A stretch of 15,796 bases of DNA from the NCBI GenBank assembly GCA_020439485.1, contig JAGQSP010000191.1, positions 1 through 15,796 of the forward strand, read 5' to 3'. Each line of letters opens with the position of its first letter. Position 1 is the stretch's first letter. The DNA comes from Acidimicrobiales bacterium (GTDB lineage: Bacteria; Actinomycetota; Acidimicrobiia; Acidimicrobiales; Poriferisodalaceae). The notes under the pieces are model-generated. The model did not search any database. It was given only the letters and a program-made list of their open reading frames with translations, and was not told the origin of the DNA. Shown here piece by piece: positions 5,726 to 13,995 of the stretch. The translations under genes were made by a program, and so were the position numbers.

Positions 5726-7000
5726 CTATGGCAGCGGTGCCGCCGGGTCGAGGTTGCGCCCGGCCGTGACCACCAGCGACGCGCCGCGTTCGTCTTGAAC
5801 CCAGAATGCTGCGAGGCCGTCGAGCAGACCGATGGGCTCAGCGGTAGCTGGCACCAGGGCGGCTTCGGGCAACGCGGTCGTCAGATGCTGCGACACCCGC
5901 TCGATGGGCAGCCATTGCCCGCCGGCGTCGAACGACACCGCAGACCAACCGGCCGCGTCGGCCACCATCACGGTCCACCGGTCGCTGACCCATCCCACGG
6001 CCGCAGCGGGCACGTCGACGTCTGCCCAGGTGAGGCCGTCGTTCGACATGACGGGTGCGCCTTCGAGGACAGCCAGGAACGCCGAGCCGAAGCCCGCGAC
6101 CTCGCCAACGGCGGGTTCGATCTCGCTCCAGGACCCGTCGATCAGCGCCCAGCTGAAACGAACGGGGGTCGGGTCGCTGTAGGCATCGGCCCACAGGGTT
6201 CGCTCGGCAGCCGACAGTCCCAGTCGTTCCAGGTCGATATGCACGTGTTCGCCGCCCAGCAGGGCGATGACCGACTCGGCCGAGGCCCCTCGCACCGAGT
6301 AGCGGGGTATGTCGCTGCGCTCTGCAACACACTTCGGGTTTATCTGCGGCATCAGCTCGAGTCCCAACACCAACCCGGCGTTGCCGGCGGCGACGGTTGC
6401 CCGAGAGGACAGGGTCACGACGTTGGTGCCGAGCTCGACCTGGGGCCAGGGCGGCTGGACGTGCGTCCAGGTCTGTGCCGCATCGTCGGATAGGTACAGC
6501 GTGGGGGTGGCATCGGGGCCGCATGCTGCCGCGCGCTGGGGGTCGGGTCGGGCGACGGCTGCCACGAACGCCCCGCTCACGGTGAGCGACTCGACCTGTA
6601 CCTGGGCGCCGCCTGGCCCGTTGCCCGAGGTCACCGGGCTCGGTTGCATGGTGACCGAGCCACCGGTCGGCTCTGTGGCTCCGGTCCAAACCACCTGGTC
6701 GACAAGGGCGTAGAGCCGATCGTCGCTCGAAAGCACGACATCGGGGTCGATCGGGCGCCCTGAGGGGTCGACCAGCAGGGCCGAGGCCCACTGGATGGTG
6801 TCGAGCCGCGGCGCGGTGGTGCTCGTGGTCGTCGGCGGACCTCCCGAGTTGCCTCCGCTGACAACACCCACCGCCACCAGCACGAACAGGCCGAGGGCCA
6901 GCACGGGCACCGCCCACGAACTCCGCGACCCACGCGGGTCGACACCGTCCGGGCCTGGGTCTTCGAGGATCAGGATGGGTCCGCGGTCGTTTACCCCCAC
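5726..7000 (-). CDS. Membrane-anchored Asp-box (BNR-like) beta-propeller protein
   Basis: The 424-residue protein has a cytoplasmic stub (1-29), one transmembrane helix (about 30-48), a Pro/Thr linker (TTTSTTAP at about 57-64) and a large exported domain. That domain has three Asp-box-like motifs, SDDAAQTW (171-178), SNDGLTW (319-325) and SFDAGGQW (356-363), the turns typical of sialidase/Ycf48-type beta-propellers. Cys160 and Cys224 could form a disulfide. No sialidase active-site arginine triad is obvious, so a binding or scaffolding role is more likely than hydrolysis; I do not recognise a named family. The GTG start at 7000 lies 6 nt after a TAGGTT -10 box on the minus strand. The gene is divergent from dop with only 29 bp between start codons. 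Confidence 0.8.
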   Translation of the reverse strand: MGVNDRGPILILEDPGPDGVDPRGSRSSWAVPVLALGLFVLVAVGVVSGGNSGGPPTTTSTTAPRLDTIQWASALLVDPSGRPIDPDVVLSSDDRLYALVDQVVWTGATEPTGGSVTMQPSPVTSGNGPGGAQVQVESLTVSGAFVAAVARPDPQRAAACGPDATPTLYLSDDAAQTWTHVQPPWPQVELGTNVVTLSSRATVAAGNAGLVLGLELMPQINPKCVAERSDIPRYSVRGASAESVIALLGGEHVHIDLERLGLSAAERTLWADAYSDPTPVRFSWALIDGSWSEIEPAVGEVAGFGSAFLAVLEGAPVMSNDGLTWADVDVPAAAVGWVSDRWTVMVADAAGWSAVSFDAGGQWLPIERVSQHLTTALPEAALVPATAEPIGLLDGLAAFWVQDERGASLVVTAGRNLDPAAPLP

Positions 7001-7006
7001 ATGTCG

Positions 7007-7012
7007 AACCTA
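7007..7012 (-). promoter_or_regulatory. Predicted -10 box of the beta-propeller gene (leaderless)
   Basis: Minus-strand TAGGTT ends 6 nt before the GTG at 7000. It lies only 4 bp from the -10 box of the opposing dop promoter. Confidence 0.5.
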
Positions 7013-7016
7013 TCGG

Positions 7017-7022
7017 TACCCT
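7017..7022 (+). promoter_or_regulatory. Predicted -10 box of the dop operon (leaderless)
   Basis: TACCCT ends 7 nt before the GTG at 7030, and no Shine-Dalgarno sequence fits the 29-bp gap. This supports GTG at 7030 as the dop start and places the promoter of dop-pup-prcB-prcA here. Confidence 0.55.
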
Positions 7023-7029
7023 GGCGGCT

Positions 7030-8526
7030 GTGGCAGTCCACAAGGTTTGCGGCATCGAGACCGAGTTCGGCATCCTTCATCGAAACCCCGACGGCGACAG
7101 CAATCCGGTGTCGGCGTCGTCGATGCTGATCAACGCGTTCGTCAACGACCGCCTCGACGGCCGCATCGGCTGGGATTTCGAGGACGAGTCGCCGGCCAAC
7201 GACGCCAGGGGGTTCAACGAGTTCGACGCCCTGGCACCCGAGATCGAAACCCACCTGATCAACGCAGTGCTGACCAACGGGGCGCGCTACTACGTAGACC
7301 ACGCCCACCCCGAGATGTCTTCGCCCGAGTGCTACGACCCGCGTGAGGCGGTGGTGTACGACGTGGCCTCCGAGCGCATCTTGCAGGCGTCGATGGCAGT
7401 CGCCGCCCGCCTGTTGCCCGCCGGCCAGGAACTGATTGTCCACAAGAACAACTCCGACGGCAAGGGCAACAGCTACGGCACCCACGAGAACTACCTGATG
7501 GATCGAAACACGCCGTTCGGGCGCATCGTGTCGAACATCACGCCGTTCTTCATCACCCGTCAGCTGTTCACCGGCAGCGGCAAGGTCGGCTCCGAGGCGC
7601 CGGGCTTGGGCATCGCAGAGGTGCCGTTCCAGCTGACCCAGCGCGCCGATTTCTTCGAAGAAGAGGTGGGGCTAGAGACCACCCTGAAGCGTCCGATCGT
7701 CAACACCCGAGACGAGCCTCATGCCAACTCGCGCCGCTATCGCCGTCTGCACGTCATAAACGCCGACGCCACCCAGGCCGAGGTCGCCACCTATCTGAAG
7801 GTCGGCACCACGGCAATTGTGTTGGCGATGATCGACGACGACGTGTTGCCCCGCGATGTGCAGTTCAGGCATCCGGTGCCGGCGATGCGACACGTCAGCT
7901 ACGACCTGACCCTGACCGAGACCCACGAGATGCTGACGGGTGGTCGTATGACGGCCCTGGAGGTGCAGTGGGAGTACCTCGACCTGGCGCGCAAGTACGC
8001 CGAAGAACGCGGCCTCGACGTCGTGGGTGGCGAAGATGTGGGCCTCGACATCCTCGAGCGTTGGGAGCAGATCCTCACCGGCCTCGAAACCGACCCGATG
8101 TCGTTGGCCGGCCAGCTCGAATGGGTCGCCAAGCTTCGCCTTCTGCGCGGGTTCATGGACCGCCACGACTGTGGCTGGGACGATCCGCGTATCGCGGCGC
8201 TGGCCTTGCAATACCACGACCTGCGGCCCGACAAGAACCTGCACCAGCGGCTGGGTATGGAGCGAATAACCACCGATGCCGAGGTCGAGCACGCGGTGAT
8301 GAACCCGCCCACGCGCACCCGCGCTTATTTCCGCGGGCGTTGTCTCGACAAGTTCAAAGACCAGATAGTCGCAGCCAACTGGGACTCTCTCGTGTTCGAT
8401 GTGGGCACCGATCCGCTGAGGCGGGTACCGATGCTCGAGCCGCTGCGCGGAACCGAAGCACACGTGGGTAACTTGTTGGACACATGCGATTCGGTAGCCG
8501 AGCTGTTGGACCAGCTCGGGGCCTGA
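7030..8526 (+). CDS. dop: Dop, Pup deamidase/depupylase
   Basis: Dop converts the C-terminal Gln of Pup to Glu so that PafA can use it, and also cleaves Pup from tagged proteins. It belongs with PafA to the carboxylate-amine ligase (glutamine-synthetase-like) superfamily. The 498-residue protein shows GIETEFG at 8-14 with metal-binding Glu10, and catalytic Asp90 in YYVDHAHPE. The segment 41-80, containing DARGF, is the Dop-loop insertion that separates Dop from PafA. HKNNSDGKGNSYG, TRQLFTGSGK and NTRDEPHAN correspond to matching stretches in PafA of this window ([25 protein letters not shown]), showing the shared ancestry. It is the first gene of the dop-pup-prcB-prcA run; pup starts 26 nt after its stop. 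Confidence 0.97.
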   Translation: MAVHKVCGIETEFGILHRNPDGDSNPVSASSMLINAFVNDRLDGRIGWDFEDESPANDARGFNEFDALAPEIETHLINAVLTNGARYYVDHAHPEMSSPECYDPREAVVYDVASERILQASMAVAARLLPAGQELIVHKNNSDGKGNSYGTHENYLMDRNTPFGRIVSNITPFFITRQLFTGSGKVGSEAPGLGIAEVPFQLTQRADFFEEEVGLETTLKRPIVNTRDEPHANSRRYRRLHVINADATQAEVATYLKVGTTAIVLAMIDDDVLPRDVQFRHPVPAMRHVSYDLTLTETHEMLTGGRMTALEVQWEYLDLARKYAEERGLDVVGGEDVGLDILERWEQILTGLETDPMSLAGQLEWVAKLRLLRGFMDRHDCGWDDPRIAALALQYHDLRPDKNLHQRLGMERITTDAEVEHAVMNPPTRTRAYFRGRCLDKFKDQIVAANWDSLVFDVGTDPLRRVPMLEPLRGTEAHVGNLLDTCDSVAELLDQLGA

Positions 8527-8544
8527 ACAGCTAGAGAACGAGGC

Positions 8545-8548
8545 GGAG
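8545..8548 (+). promoter_or_regulatory. Ribosome binding site of pup
   Basis: GGAG within GAGGCGGAG lies 4 nt before the ATG at 8553, in the 26-nt dop-pup gap. Operon-internal pup uses a Shine-Dalgarno site whereas dop appears leaderless. Confidence 0.6.
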
Positions 8549-8552
8549 ACCA

Positions 8553-8750
8553 ATGGCTGAACGCGAACAGATCAGGCGCCCCGCACGTCGCGACGAACAA
8601 CAAGACGTCGCCGAGGACGCCCCCGCGGCGTCCGAGCGGGGAAACGAACTGAAGGCCGACATCGACGACATCCTCGACGAGATCGATGATGTGCTCGAGA
8701 CCAACGCCGAGGAGTTCGTGAAGAACTACGTACAAAAGGGTGGTCAATAA
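8553..8750 (+). CDS. pup: Pup, prokaryotic ubiquitin-like protein
   Basis: Pup is the small, largely disordered modifier linked to substrate lysines to mark them for the proteasome. The product is 65 residues, against about 64 in mycobacteria, and ends in the diagnostic GGQ, so deamidation by Dop is needed before ligation. The N-terminal half is charged and rich in Glu, Arg and Ala, as expected for the disordered part that ARC grips to start unfolding. The segment LKADIDDILDEIDDVLETN (33-51) is the helical region that pairs with ARC's coiled coil and PafA's groove. Lysines are at 34, 57 and 62. It lies 26 nt after dop and 5 nt before prcB, in line with one operon. Confidence 0.98.
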   Translation: MAEREQIRRPARRDEQQDVAEDAPAASERGNELKADIDDILDEIDDVLETNAEEFVKNYVQKGGQ

Positions 8751-8755
8751 CCCCC

Positions 8756-9568
8756 ATGTCGATGCCCTACTTCACCCCAGGCGACGACCCGGGTCCCAAC
8801 TTCGTCAGGTTGCTGGAACGCACGGGCACACAGGTGTTTCGTGAACTGCCAGGCCAGATAGACGCAGGCCACGCCACCACCGTCCTCGCGGTTCGCACCG
8901 CTCGTGGAGTTGTCATGGCCGGCGACCGCAGGGCAACTGCCGGCCACCTCATAAGCCACCGCACCATCGAGAAGGTCTTCGAGGCCGATCGTCACAGCGG
9001 CGTTGCCATCGCAGGTGCTGCGGGCCCGGCTATCGAGATGGTCAAGATCTTCCAGGTGCAGCTCGAGCACTACGAAAAGGTCGAGGGCAAGGAGCTGAGC
9101 CTCGAGGGCAAGGCCAATCAGCTGTCCGGCATGGTCAGGGGCAACCTCCCTGCCGCAATGCAGGGTTTGGCCGTGGTGCCGCTGTTCGCCGGATACGACG
9201 ACCGGCGGGGCATAGGGCGCCTGTACCAGTTCGACGTCACCGGTGGCCGCTATGAAGAGCGCGACTACGCCACCAGCGGCTCTGGCAGCCTTCACGCCTC
9301 GACGGTGCTGAAGCTCGGGTTCCGCAACGACATGGACGCCGACGCAGCCATCGATCTGGCCCTTCGCGCCCTTTGGCATGCCGCCGACGAAGACTCGGCA
9401 ACGGGCGGCCCAGACCCGATACGGGGCATTTACCCGATCGTGGCCACCATCGACTCGGACGGTTTCTCGAAGGTCGCCGAAGAACACGTCGCCGAGCGCG
9501 TCGCAGTGTTGACGGACGGGCTTCGAGGTGTCGACTCGCTGGGCGCCGACCAGGAAGGCGGCGACTGA
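8756..9568 (+). CDS. prcB: 20S proteasome beta subunit PrcB
   Basis: PrcB forms the two inner catalytic rings of the 20S proteasome. The 270-residue precursor has a 40-residue propeptide that must be removed to expose the N-terminal nucleophile Thr41, in GHATTVLAV. The other active-site residues fall where the family predicts: Asp57 (mature Asp17) in MAGDRRAT and Lys73 (mature Lys33) in RTIEKVF. A later SGSGSLHA stretch contains the conserved Ser residues near the active site. The residue before Thr41 is Ala, where Gly is usual in mycobacterial and Streptomyces subunits. The start could be ATG 8756 or 8762; the former lies 5 nt after the pup stop with GGGTGG about 13 nt upstream. prcA follows after 1 nt. 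Confidence 0.97.
   Translation: MSMPYFTPGDDPGPNFVRLLERTGTQVFRELPGQIDAGHATTVLAVRTARGVVMAGDRRATAGHLISHRTIEKVFEADRHSGVAIAGAAGPAIEMVKIFQVQLEHYEKVEGKELSLEGKANQLSGMVRGNLPAAMQGLAVVPLFAGYDDRRGIGRLYQFDVTGGRYEERDYATSGSGSLHASTVLKLGFRNDMDADAAIDLALRALWHAADEDSATGGPDPIRGIYPIVATIDSDGFSKVAEEHVAERVAVLTDGLRGVDSLGADQEGGD
9552..9558 (+). promoter_or_regulatory. Ribosome binding site of prcA inside the prcB 3' end
   Basis: AGGAAGG lies within the last codons of prcB, 11 nt before the ATG at 9570. It supports this start, not the out-of-family upstream start at 9528. Confidence 0.5.
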
Positions 9569-9569
9569 C

Positions 9570-10250
9570 ATGGGCATGCCCGGCTTCTACGTTTCTCCAG
9601 AACAGCTCATCCAGGACAAGGCAGACTTTGCCCGCAAGGGCATCGCCCGAGGTCGCGCCCTGGTGGCCATGCGCTACACCGACGGCATCGCATTGGTGGC
9701 CGAGAACACCAGCGCCACACTGCGCAAGGTCAGCGAGATCTACGATCGCATCGCGTTCGGTGGTGTGGGTCGCTACAACGAGTTCGATCAGCTTCGTATC
9801 GCCGGCGTGCGTCACGCCGATCAGAAGGGGTTCGTGTACTCGCGCGAAGACGTCGATGCCAGATCGCTCGCCAACCAGTACGCCCAGATCATGGGCCAGA
9901 TCTTCACCCACGAGCCCAAGCCGCTCGAGGTCGAGATCCTGGTGGCCGAGGTCGGGGTCGAAGCCGGCGACGACCGCATCTTCCACATCCTCTACGACGG
10001 CACTGTGGTCGACGAGACCGACTTTGCCGCCATCGGTGGTGATAGCGAGGCCATCCTGGCCCGCCTCGAGCAGGCCTGGTCGGCAGGTCTCGACTCGGCC
10101 GGCGCCGTCAGAGCTGCAGCATCGGTTCTGGCCGGCGAAGACCGTGCGTTGGCGGCGAGCGACCTCGAGGTCGCCCTGCTGGCCCGTGGCACTCACCGGC
10201 GCAGCTTCAAGCGGTTGTCAGATGCTGAGGTAGAGCAGCTACTGGGCTGA
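9570..10250 (+). CDS. prcA: 20S proteasome alpha subunit PrcA
   Basis: PrcA forms the outer rings of the 20S proteasome, gating entry and providing the pockets that bind the C-terminus of ARC. The 226-residue product begins MGMPGFYVSPEQ, matching the YxxSPEQ opening of actinobacterial alpha subunits. It continues through ARKGIARGRALVA, VAENTSATLRKVSEIYDR and YNEFDQLR, all family hallmarks, with no propeptide and no N-terminal threonine. The start at 9570 (1 nt after the prcB TGA) is preferred; ATG 9576 is a close alternative. The C-terminal tail after about residue 205 is charged, as usual. Translation is probably coupled to prcB. It ends the dop operon; no clear terminator follows, only a 77-nt gap. 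Confidence 0.96.
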   Translation: MGMPGFYVSPEQLIQDKADFARKGIARGRALVAMRYTDGIALVAENTSATLRKVSEIYDRIAFGGVGRYNEFDQLRIAGVRHADQKGFVYSREDVDARSLANQYAQIMGQIFTHEPKPLEVEILVAEVGVEAGDDRIFHILYDGTVVDETDFAAIGGDSEAILARLEQAWSAGLDSAGAVRAAASVLAGEDRALAASDLEVALLARGTHRRSFKRLSDAEVEQLLG

Positions 10251-10317
10251 TCGCGAACGCAGCGCGTGTTTTTGATTACGCGTTCAGTTTCGTAGCCGAC
10301 TGGAAGCACCGGATCTC

Positions 10318-10323
10318 AGGAGG
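10318..10323 (+). promoter_or_regulatory. Strong ribosome binding site of the beta-helix gene
   Basis: AGGAGG lies 4 nt before the GTG at 10328. It decides this start, which also gives a complete signal peptide, and shows that this gene has a leader or is read through from prcA. Confidence 0.75.
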
Positions 10324-10327
10324 TCTG

Positions 10328-12625
10328 GTGCGCCCAAACGTCAAGCGCTTGTCCTCAACCTGTTTCGCCGCGTGCGCCCTTGTTGCGTCCGCCGTGTTTC
10401 CCGTCGGTTCAGCCGGGGCCGTCGAGCCCCACGTTGCCGACGAAATCGCCTCGTACGCACGCCCCGACATGGTGGTGCCCTCACCTCCAACCCCCGACTT
10501 TCGAATTGCGGTGACGTCCACCGTCGACGGGCCGTCCCAAGACACCGATGTGACCCTGCGCGGAGCCGTCGACCTGGCATCGCTGTTGGGTGGAACGGTC
10601 GAGATCGTTCTCGAACCGGGAGCCGACTATCGGCTGGGTTGCGGAACCGGCGAAGACCACAACCTCGACGGCGATCTCGACTACACCGCGTTGGGAACCT
10701 TGGTGCTTTCGGGAAACGGGGCGTCGATCAGCCCAGCGTCCGAGCTGTGCAGTCCCGACCGCCTGCTGCACGCGCCCAACGGGGGCATGGTGGTGGTCGT
10801 CGACACACATCTCAGCGGGGGCAACGGCACCGGTGACGGCGGAGCGATTCGGGCGTCGAGGGTGGCGGTCTTCGACTCGGAGCTCGTCGCAAACAGCGCG
10901 GCCGCAGGTCGCGGAGGTGCGGTATTCGCCGAAGAGTCGCTCACCATCGTGGGTTCCACCTTCACCGGCAACGAGGCACGAGCGTACGGCTCGGGCCGGC
11001 GCGGCCTGGGCGGTGCGGCGATGTCGGCGGGCACCCTGGTGGTGTTCGACTCGTTCTTCAGCGCCAATACCGCCGTATACGACGGGGGAGCGCTGGCGGT
11101 TTCGGGGTCGCCGCTCGCCGTGGTGTCCGGCTCGACGTTCGAGGCCAACGACACCTATTTTGGCCGAGGCGGCGCCCTCTTCGCCGGTGCGGGTGCCGAC
11201 GTTGCAATCGTCGAGTCGGTGTTTCGCTCGAACAGGGCCAGCGCGACTACCGCTGGCGGCGGAGCGGTCTATGTCGACGGCTCGCTCGAGGTCTACGACA
11301 GCACCTTCGAGGCCAACGAGGCCGTCAGCCTTCCGGTGAGCCCCATTATCGAGATCGGTGGTGGCGGTGGCGCAATCTATTCAGAGGGCGTGTTGGCCGT
11401 GGTTTCGACCAGCTTCATCGAGAACCGATCGGGGCGTACGGGTGCCGGCGGCGCCGTCAGCCACAAGGGTTCGTTCGTTCTGATCGGTTCGATCCTGCGG
11501 GGTAACTCGGCGGGTGGGGCCGGTGGTGCGGTGTTTGCAGGCGGTGGCCGCTCCGACAACGACCACATAACGATCGACACCAGCGTGCTGACCGACAACG
11601 AATCGAGGTGGGCCGGTGGCGGGGCCTTGTTCCTGTCCAGCCCGGGCCACATCTCTGTCAGCAACAGCCGAATCTCGTCGAACCAGGCGATGCACACGGG
11701 AGCCAACGGCGGCGGGGTGCTGGTGAACGGCTCGGCGGTGATCGAGCGCACCACGGTCGACGACAACCGAGCGCACCACGCCGGCTCGGGCGGCGGGGTC
11801 CACGCCGATGTTGGTTCGAGCGTGACGCTCGACAACTCGACGGTGTCTGGTAACTGGGCCGGCTCGGGTGGCGGCGTTGGGGCAGGCACCAGCCCCAGTG
11901 GCGGCGTTCGGCTGCTGCACAGCACGATCGCCGGCAACGGCGCGCTGGTTGGTTCGAACCTGTCGGTCGGTTCCCTGCTGCAGGCAGCGGGCTCGATAGT
12001 GTCCGATCCGATCGGCCCCCAATCCTGTGCTGTCGGGCCCAGGCCGTTGAGCCTGGGAGGCAATATCGATGGTGATGGCTCTTGCGGGTTTGACGGCGCG
12101 GGCGATGTGGTCGTTGCCGACACGCCCGTCACGGCCGACCTGGCCGAGGTGGATGGCGTCGCCGTGCGCGAGCCTGTGGCGGTCGCAGCCCTCGACAATC
12201 TGCGCGGCCTTTGCGCCACGGCGGGGCTCGACCAGCTGGGCAACAAGCGAGGCGACGCCTGCGACAGCGGCGCGGTCGAGATGCCAGGCCTGCTGGCGGT
12301 CGACGACCAGATAGCTCTGCGTTCGGGGGCTGCATTCACCGTGAACCTGCTGGCCAACGACACCGTCGGTAACAAGCCGATAGTCGCCAGGTTCGTCGAC
12401 ATCCAACCGGCGAACGGCGTGACCATGTCGGGCAGTCCCGAGGCCTTGACCCTGAAGGTTTCGCGACGGGCCCAGCCGACCGTTCTGGGTACCTACGAGA
12501 TCTGTTACCCCGACGGCGCTGGGTGCTCGAAGGCCACCTTCGCCCTTGTCGACTCGACGGCTGTCGGGTTGGGTATCGCCTCGCTGAGGGTGCCCAGCAC
12601 CGGTGCAGCGGGCCTGGCCAGGTAG
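10328..12625 (+). CDS. Secreted right-handed beta-helix protein with GGA[ILV]/FxxN repeats
   Basis: The 765-residue protein has a Sec-type signal peptide (KR near residue 6, hydrophobic core to about 30, cleavage likely after SAGA). After a linker, residues about 165-540 contain some 13 GGA[ILV] or GGV turns ([24 protein letters not shown] and others) alternating with FxxN or VxxN turns (FTGN, FSAN, FEAN, FRSN, FIEN). This is the coil pattern of parallel beta-helix surface proteins, including chlamydial polymorphic membrane proteins and Planctomycetes/Actinobacteria repeat proteins. CDSGAVE near 646 closes the helix; a small Ig/cadherin-like domain (about 655-745, with LLANDTVGN) follows. No sorting signal or C-terminal membrane helix is seen, so it is likely secreted. 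Function unknown: adhesion or carbohydrate binding are guesses. It lies between prcA and pafA. Confidence 0.88.
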   Translation: MRPNVKRLSSTCFAACALVASAVFPVGSAGAVEPHVADEIASYARPDMVVPSPPTPDFRIAVTSTVDGPSQDTDVTLRGAVDLASLLGGTVEIVLEPGADYRLGCGTGEDHNLDGDLDYTALGTLVLSGNGASISPASELCSPDRLLHAPNGGMVVVVDTHLSGGNGTGDGGAIRASRVAVFDSELVANSAAAGRGGAVFAEESLTIVGSTFTGNEARAYGSGRRGLGGAAMSAGTLVVFDSFFSANTAVYDGGALAVSGSPLAVVSGSTFEANDTYFGRGGALFAGAGADVAIVESVFRSNRASATTAGGGAVYVDGSLEVYDSTFEANEAVSLPVSPIIEIGGGGGAIYSEGVLAVVSTSFIENRSGRTGAGGAVSHKGSFVLIGSILRGNSAGGAGGAVFAGGGRSDNDHITIDTSVLTDNESRWAGGGALFLSSPGHISVSNSRISSNQAMHTGANGGGVLVNGSAVIERTTVDDNRAHHAGSGGGVHADVGSSVTLDNSTVSGNWAGSGGGVGAGTSPSGGVRLLHSTIAGNGALVGSNLSVGSLLQAAGSIVSDPIGPQSCAVGPRPLSLGGNIDGDGSCGFDGAGDVVVADTPVTADLAEVDGVAVREPVAVAALDNLRGLCATAGLDQLGNKRGDACDSGAVEMPGLLAVDDQIALRSGAAFTVNLLANDTVGNKPIVARFVDIQPANGVTMSGSPEALTLKVSRRAQPTVLGTYEICYPDGAGCSKATFALVDSTAVGLGIASLRVPSTGAAGLAR

Positions 12626-12628
12626 CCT
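12623..12628 (+). promoter_or_regulatory. Predicted -10 box of pafA, containing the upstream stop codon
   Basis: TAGCCT ends 7 nt before the pafA ATG at 12636. Its first three bases are the TAG stop codon of the beta-helix gene. No Shine-Dalgarno sequence lies in the 10-nt gap, so a leaderless transcript is likely. Confidence 0.55.
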
Positions 12629-12635
12629 CACCCAG

Positions 12636-13994
12636 ATGGAGCGGCGCATCTTCGGTATCGAGAACGAATACGGCGTCACATGTACCCAACGGGGGCAGCG
12701 ACGGCTGAGCCCCGACGAGGTGGCCCGCTATCTGTTTCGACGGGTCGTCTCGTGGGGTCGCAGCTCCAACGTGTTTCTCGCCAACGGTGCCCGGCTGTAC
12801 CTCGACGTCGGCAGCCATCCCGAGTATGCGACGCCAGAATGCGACACCGTCTACGACGTCGTGGTTCACGACCGTGCCGGCGAGCGCATCCTCGAACAGC
12901 TGATCGTCAACGCCGAGGAGCGCCTGAACGAGGAGGGCATCCGCGGCACGATCCACCTGTTCAAGAACAACACCGACTCGGCCGGCAACTCCTATGGCTG
13001 CCACGAGAACTACATGACCAGCCGCACCGACGATTTCAGTCACTACGCCGAGGTGTTGATCCCGTTCTTCGTGACCCGCCAGATCTTCGCCGGTGCCGGC
13101 AAGGTGCTGCACACCCCACGTGGGGCCATGTACTCGATCGCCCAGCGCGCTGAGCACATCTGGGAGGGCGTATCCAGCGCCACCACACGCAGCCGGCCGA
13201 TCATCAACACTCGAGACGAGCCCCATGCCGACGCCGAGCAGCATCGGCGGCTGCACGTCATCGTCGGCGACTCGAACATGTCCGAGTACACCAACTTCTT
13301 GAAGATCGGGTCCACGTCGATCCTGTTGCGGATGCTCGAAGATCCGGCGGTGGTGCTTCGAGACATGACCCTCGAGAATCCCATTCGGGCCATTCGCGAG
13401 ATCAGCCACGACATCACCTGCCGGCGCAAGGTGCGCTTGGCAAACGGCCGAGAGGCCTCGGCCTTCGACATCCAGAGCGAGTACCTCAACCGGGCGCTTC
13501 GTTATGCGGCCAACCACGAACTGCACCCAAACGAGGTGCAGGCTCTCGAGATGTGGGAGCACTGCATGACCGCTATCGAGAACGATCCGTTGACCCTCGA
13601 CCGTGAGGTCGACTGGGTTATCAAGTACCACCTCATCGAGAAGTATCGGGCCAAACACGGCCTCGACCTCGATTCGGCCAAGGTGGCATTGCTGGACCTG
13701 CAGTACCACGATGTCAATCAGGAACGCGGCCTGTACTACGTGCTGCAAGACCGTGGCGCGGTCGAGCGGGTCTGCAACGACGACGACATCTATCACGCGG
13801 TCGAGAATCCACCCGCGACCACCCGCGCCCGTCTGCGGGGCGAGTTCATACGAAAGGCCAAGGAGCGCAAGCGCGACTACACCGTCGATTGGGTTCACTT
13901 GAAGGTGAACGATCAGGCCCAGAGAACCGTGTTGTGCAAGGACCCGTTCAAGGCTTACGACGAGCGGGTGGAGAAGCTCATCGAGAGCTTGTGA
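12636..13994 (+). CDS. pafA: PafA, Pup-protein ligase
   Basis: PafA uses ATP to phosphorylate the C-terminal Glu of Pup and joins it to a lysine side chain of the target protein. The 452-residue product has normal family length. GIENEYG at 7-13 includes metal-binding Glu9, and Asp57 in [15 protein letters not shown] is the catalytic aspartate. Further conserved stretches are [28 protein letters not shown] and NTRDEPHAD. It lacks the roughly 40-residue loop present in Dop between these N-terminal motifs, which identifies it as the ligase. The start at 12636 gives the family N-terminus [13 protein letters not shown] and lies 7 nt after a -10 box; a frame-open GTG/ATG region further up lies inside the upstream gene. 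The next gene begins 1 nt after its stop. Confidence 0.97.
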   Translation: MERRIFGIENEYGVTCTQRGQRRLSPDEVARYLFRRVVSWGRSSNVFLANGARLYLDVGSHPEYATPECDTVYDVVVHDRAGERILEQLIVNAEERLNEEGIRGTIHLFKNNTDSAGNSYGCHENYMTSRTDDFSHYAEVLIPFFVTRQIFAGAGKVLHTPRGAMYSIAQRAEHIWEGVSSATTRSRPIINTRDEPHADAEQHRRLHVIVGDSNMSEYTNFLKIGSTSILLRMLEDPAVVLRDMTLENPIRAIREISHDITCRRKVRLANGREASAFDIQSEYLNRALRYAANHELHPNEVQALEMWEHCMTAIENDPLTLDREVDWVIKYHLIEKYRAKHGLDLDSAKVALLDLQYHDVNQERGLYYVLQDRGAVERVCNDDDIYHAVENPPATTRARLRGEFIRKAKERKRDYTVDWVHLKVNDQAQRTVLCKDPFKAYDERVEKLIESL

Positions 13995-13995
13995 C

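Noticed and set aside
5838..7073. Second minus-strand frame (411 codons) overlapping the propeller gene
   Set aside because: Arg/Pro-rich product in the wrong frame, overlapping the dop start; the other frame has a transmembrane helix, Asp-box motifs and a well-placed start.
9528..9569. Upstream prcA start at 9528 overlapping prcB
   Set aside because: It adds residues unlike any alpha subunit; ATG 9570 gives the family N-terminus and has AGGAAGG upstream.
10255..10285. GAACGC/GCGTTC dyad after prcA as a terminator
   Set aside because: Only a 6-bp stem with a 19-nt loop and no T-tract after it; it could be a regulatory site but support is too weak to list.
10820..11940. Tandem repeat or CRISPR-like array
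   Set aside because: The periodicity is at the protein level (beta-helix coils of variable length); the DNA units are divergent and unevenly spaced, with no identical direct repeats.
12603..12635. Upstream pafA start at 12603
   Set aside because: It would overlap the beta-helix gene and add a non-conserved extension; [13 protein letters not shown] at 12636 is the family N-terminus.
11381..12679. Minus-strand open frames of 349-432 codons across the beta-helix gene
   Set aside because: Composition is a mirror of the repetitive plus-strand gene, with Pro/Thr/Ala-rich low-complexity products; no start signals support them.
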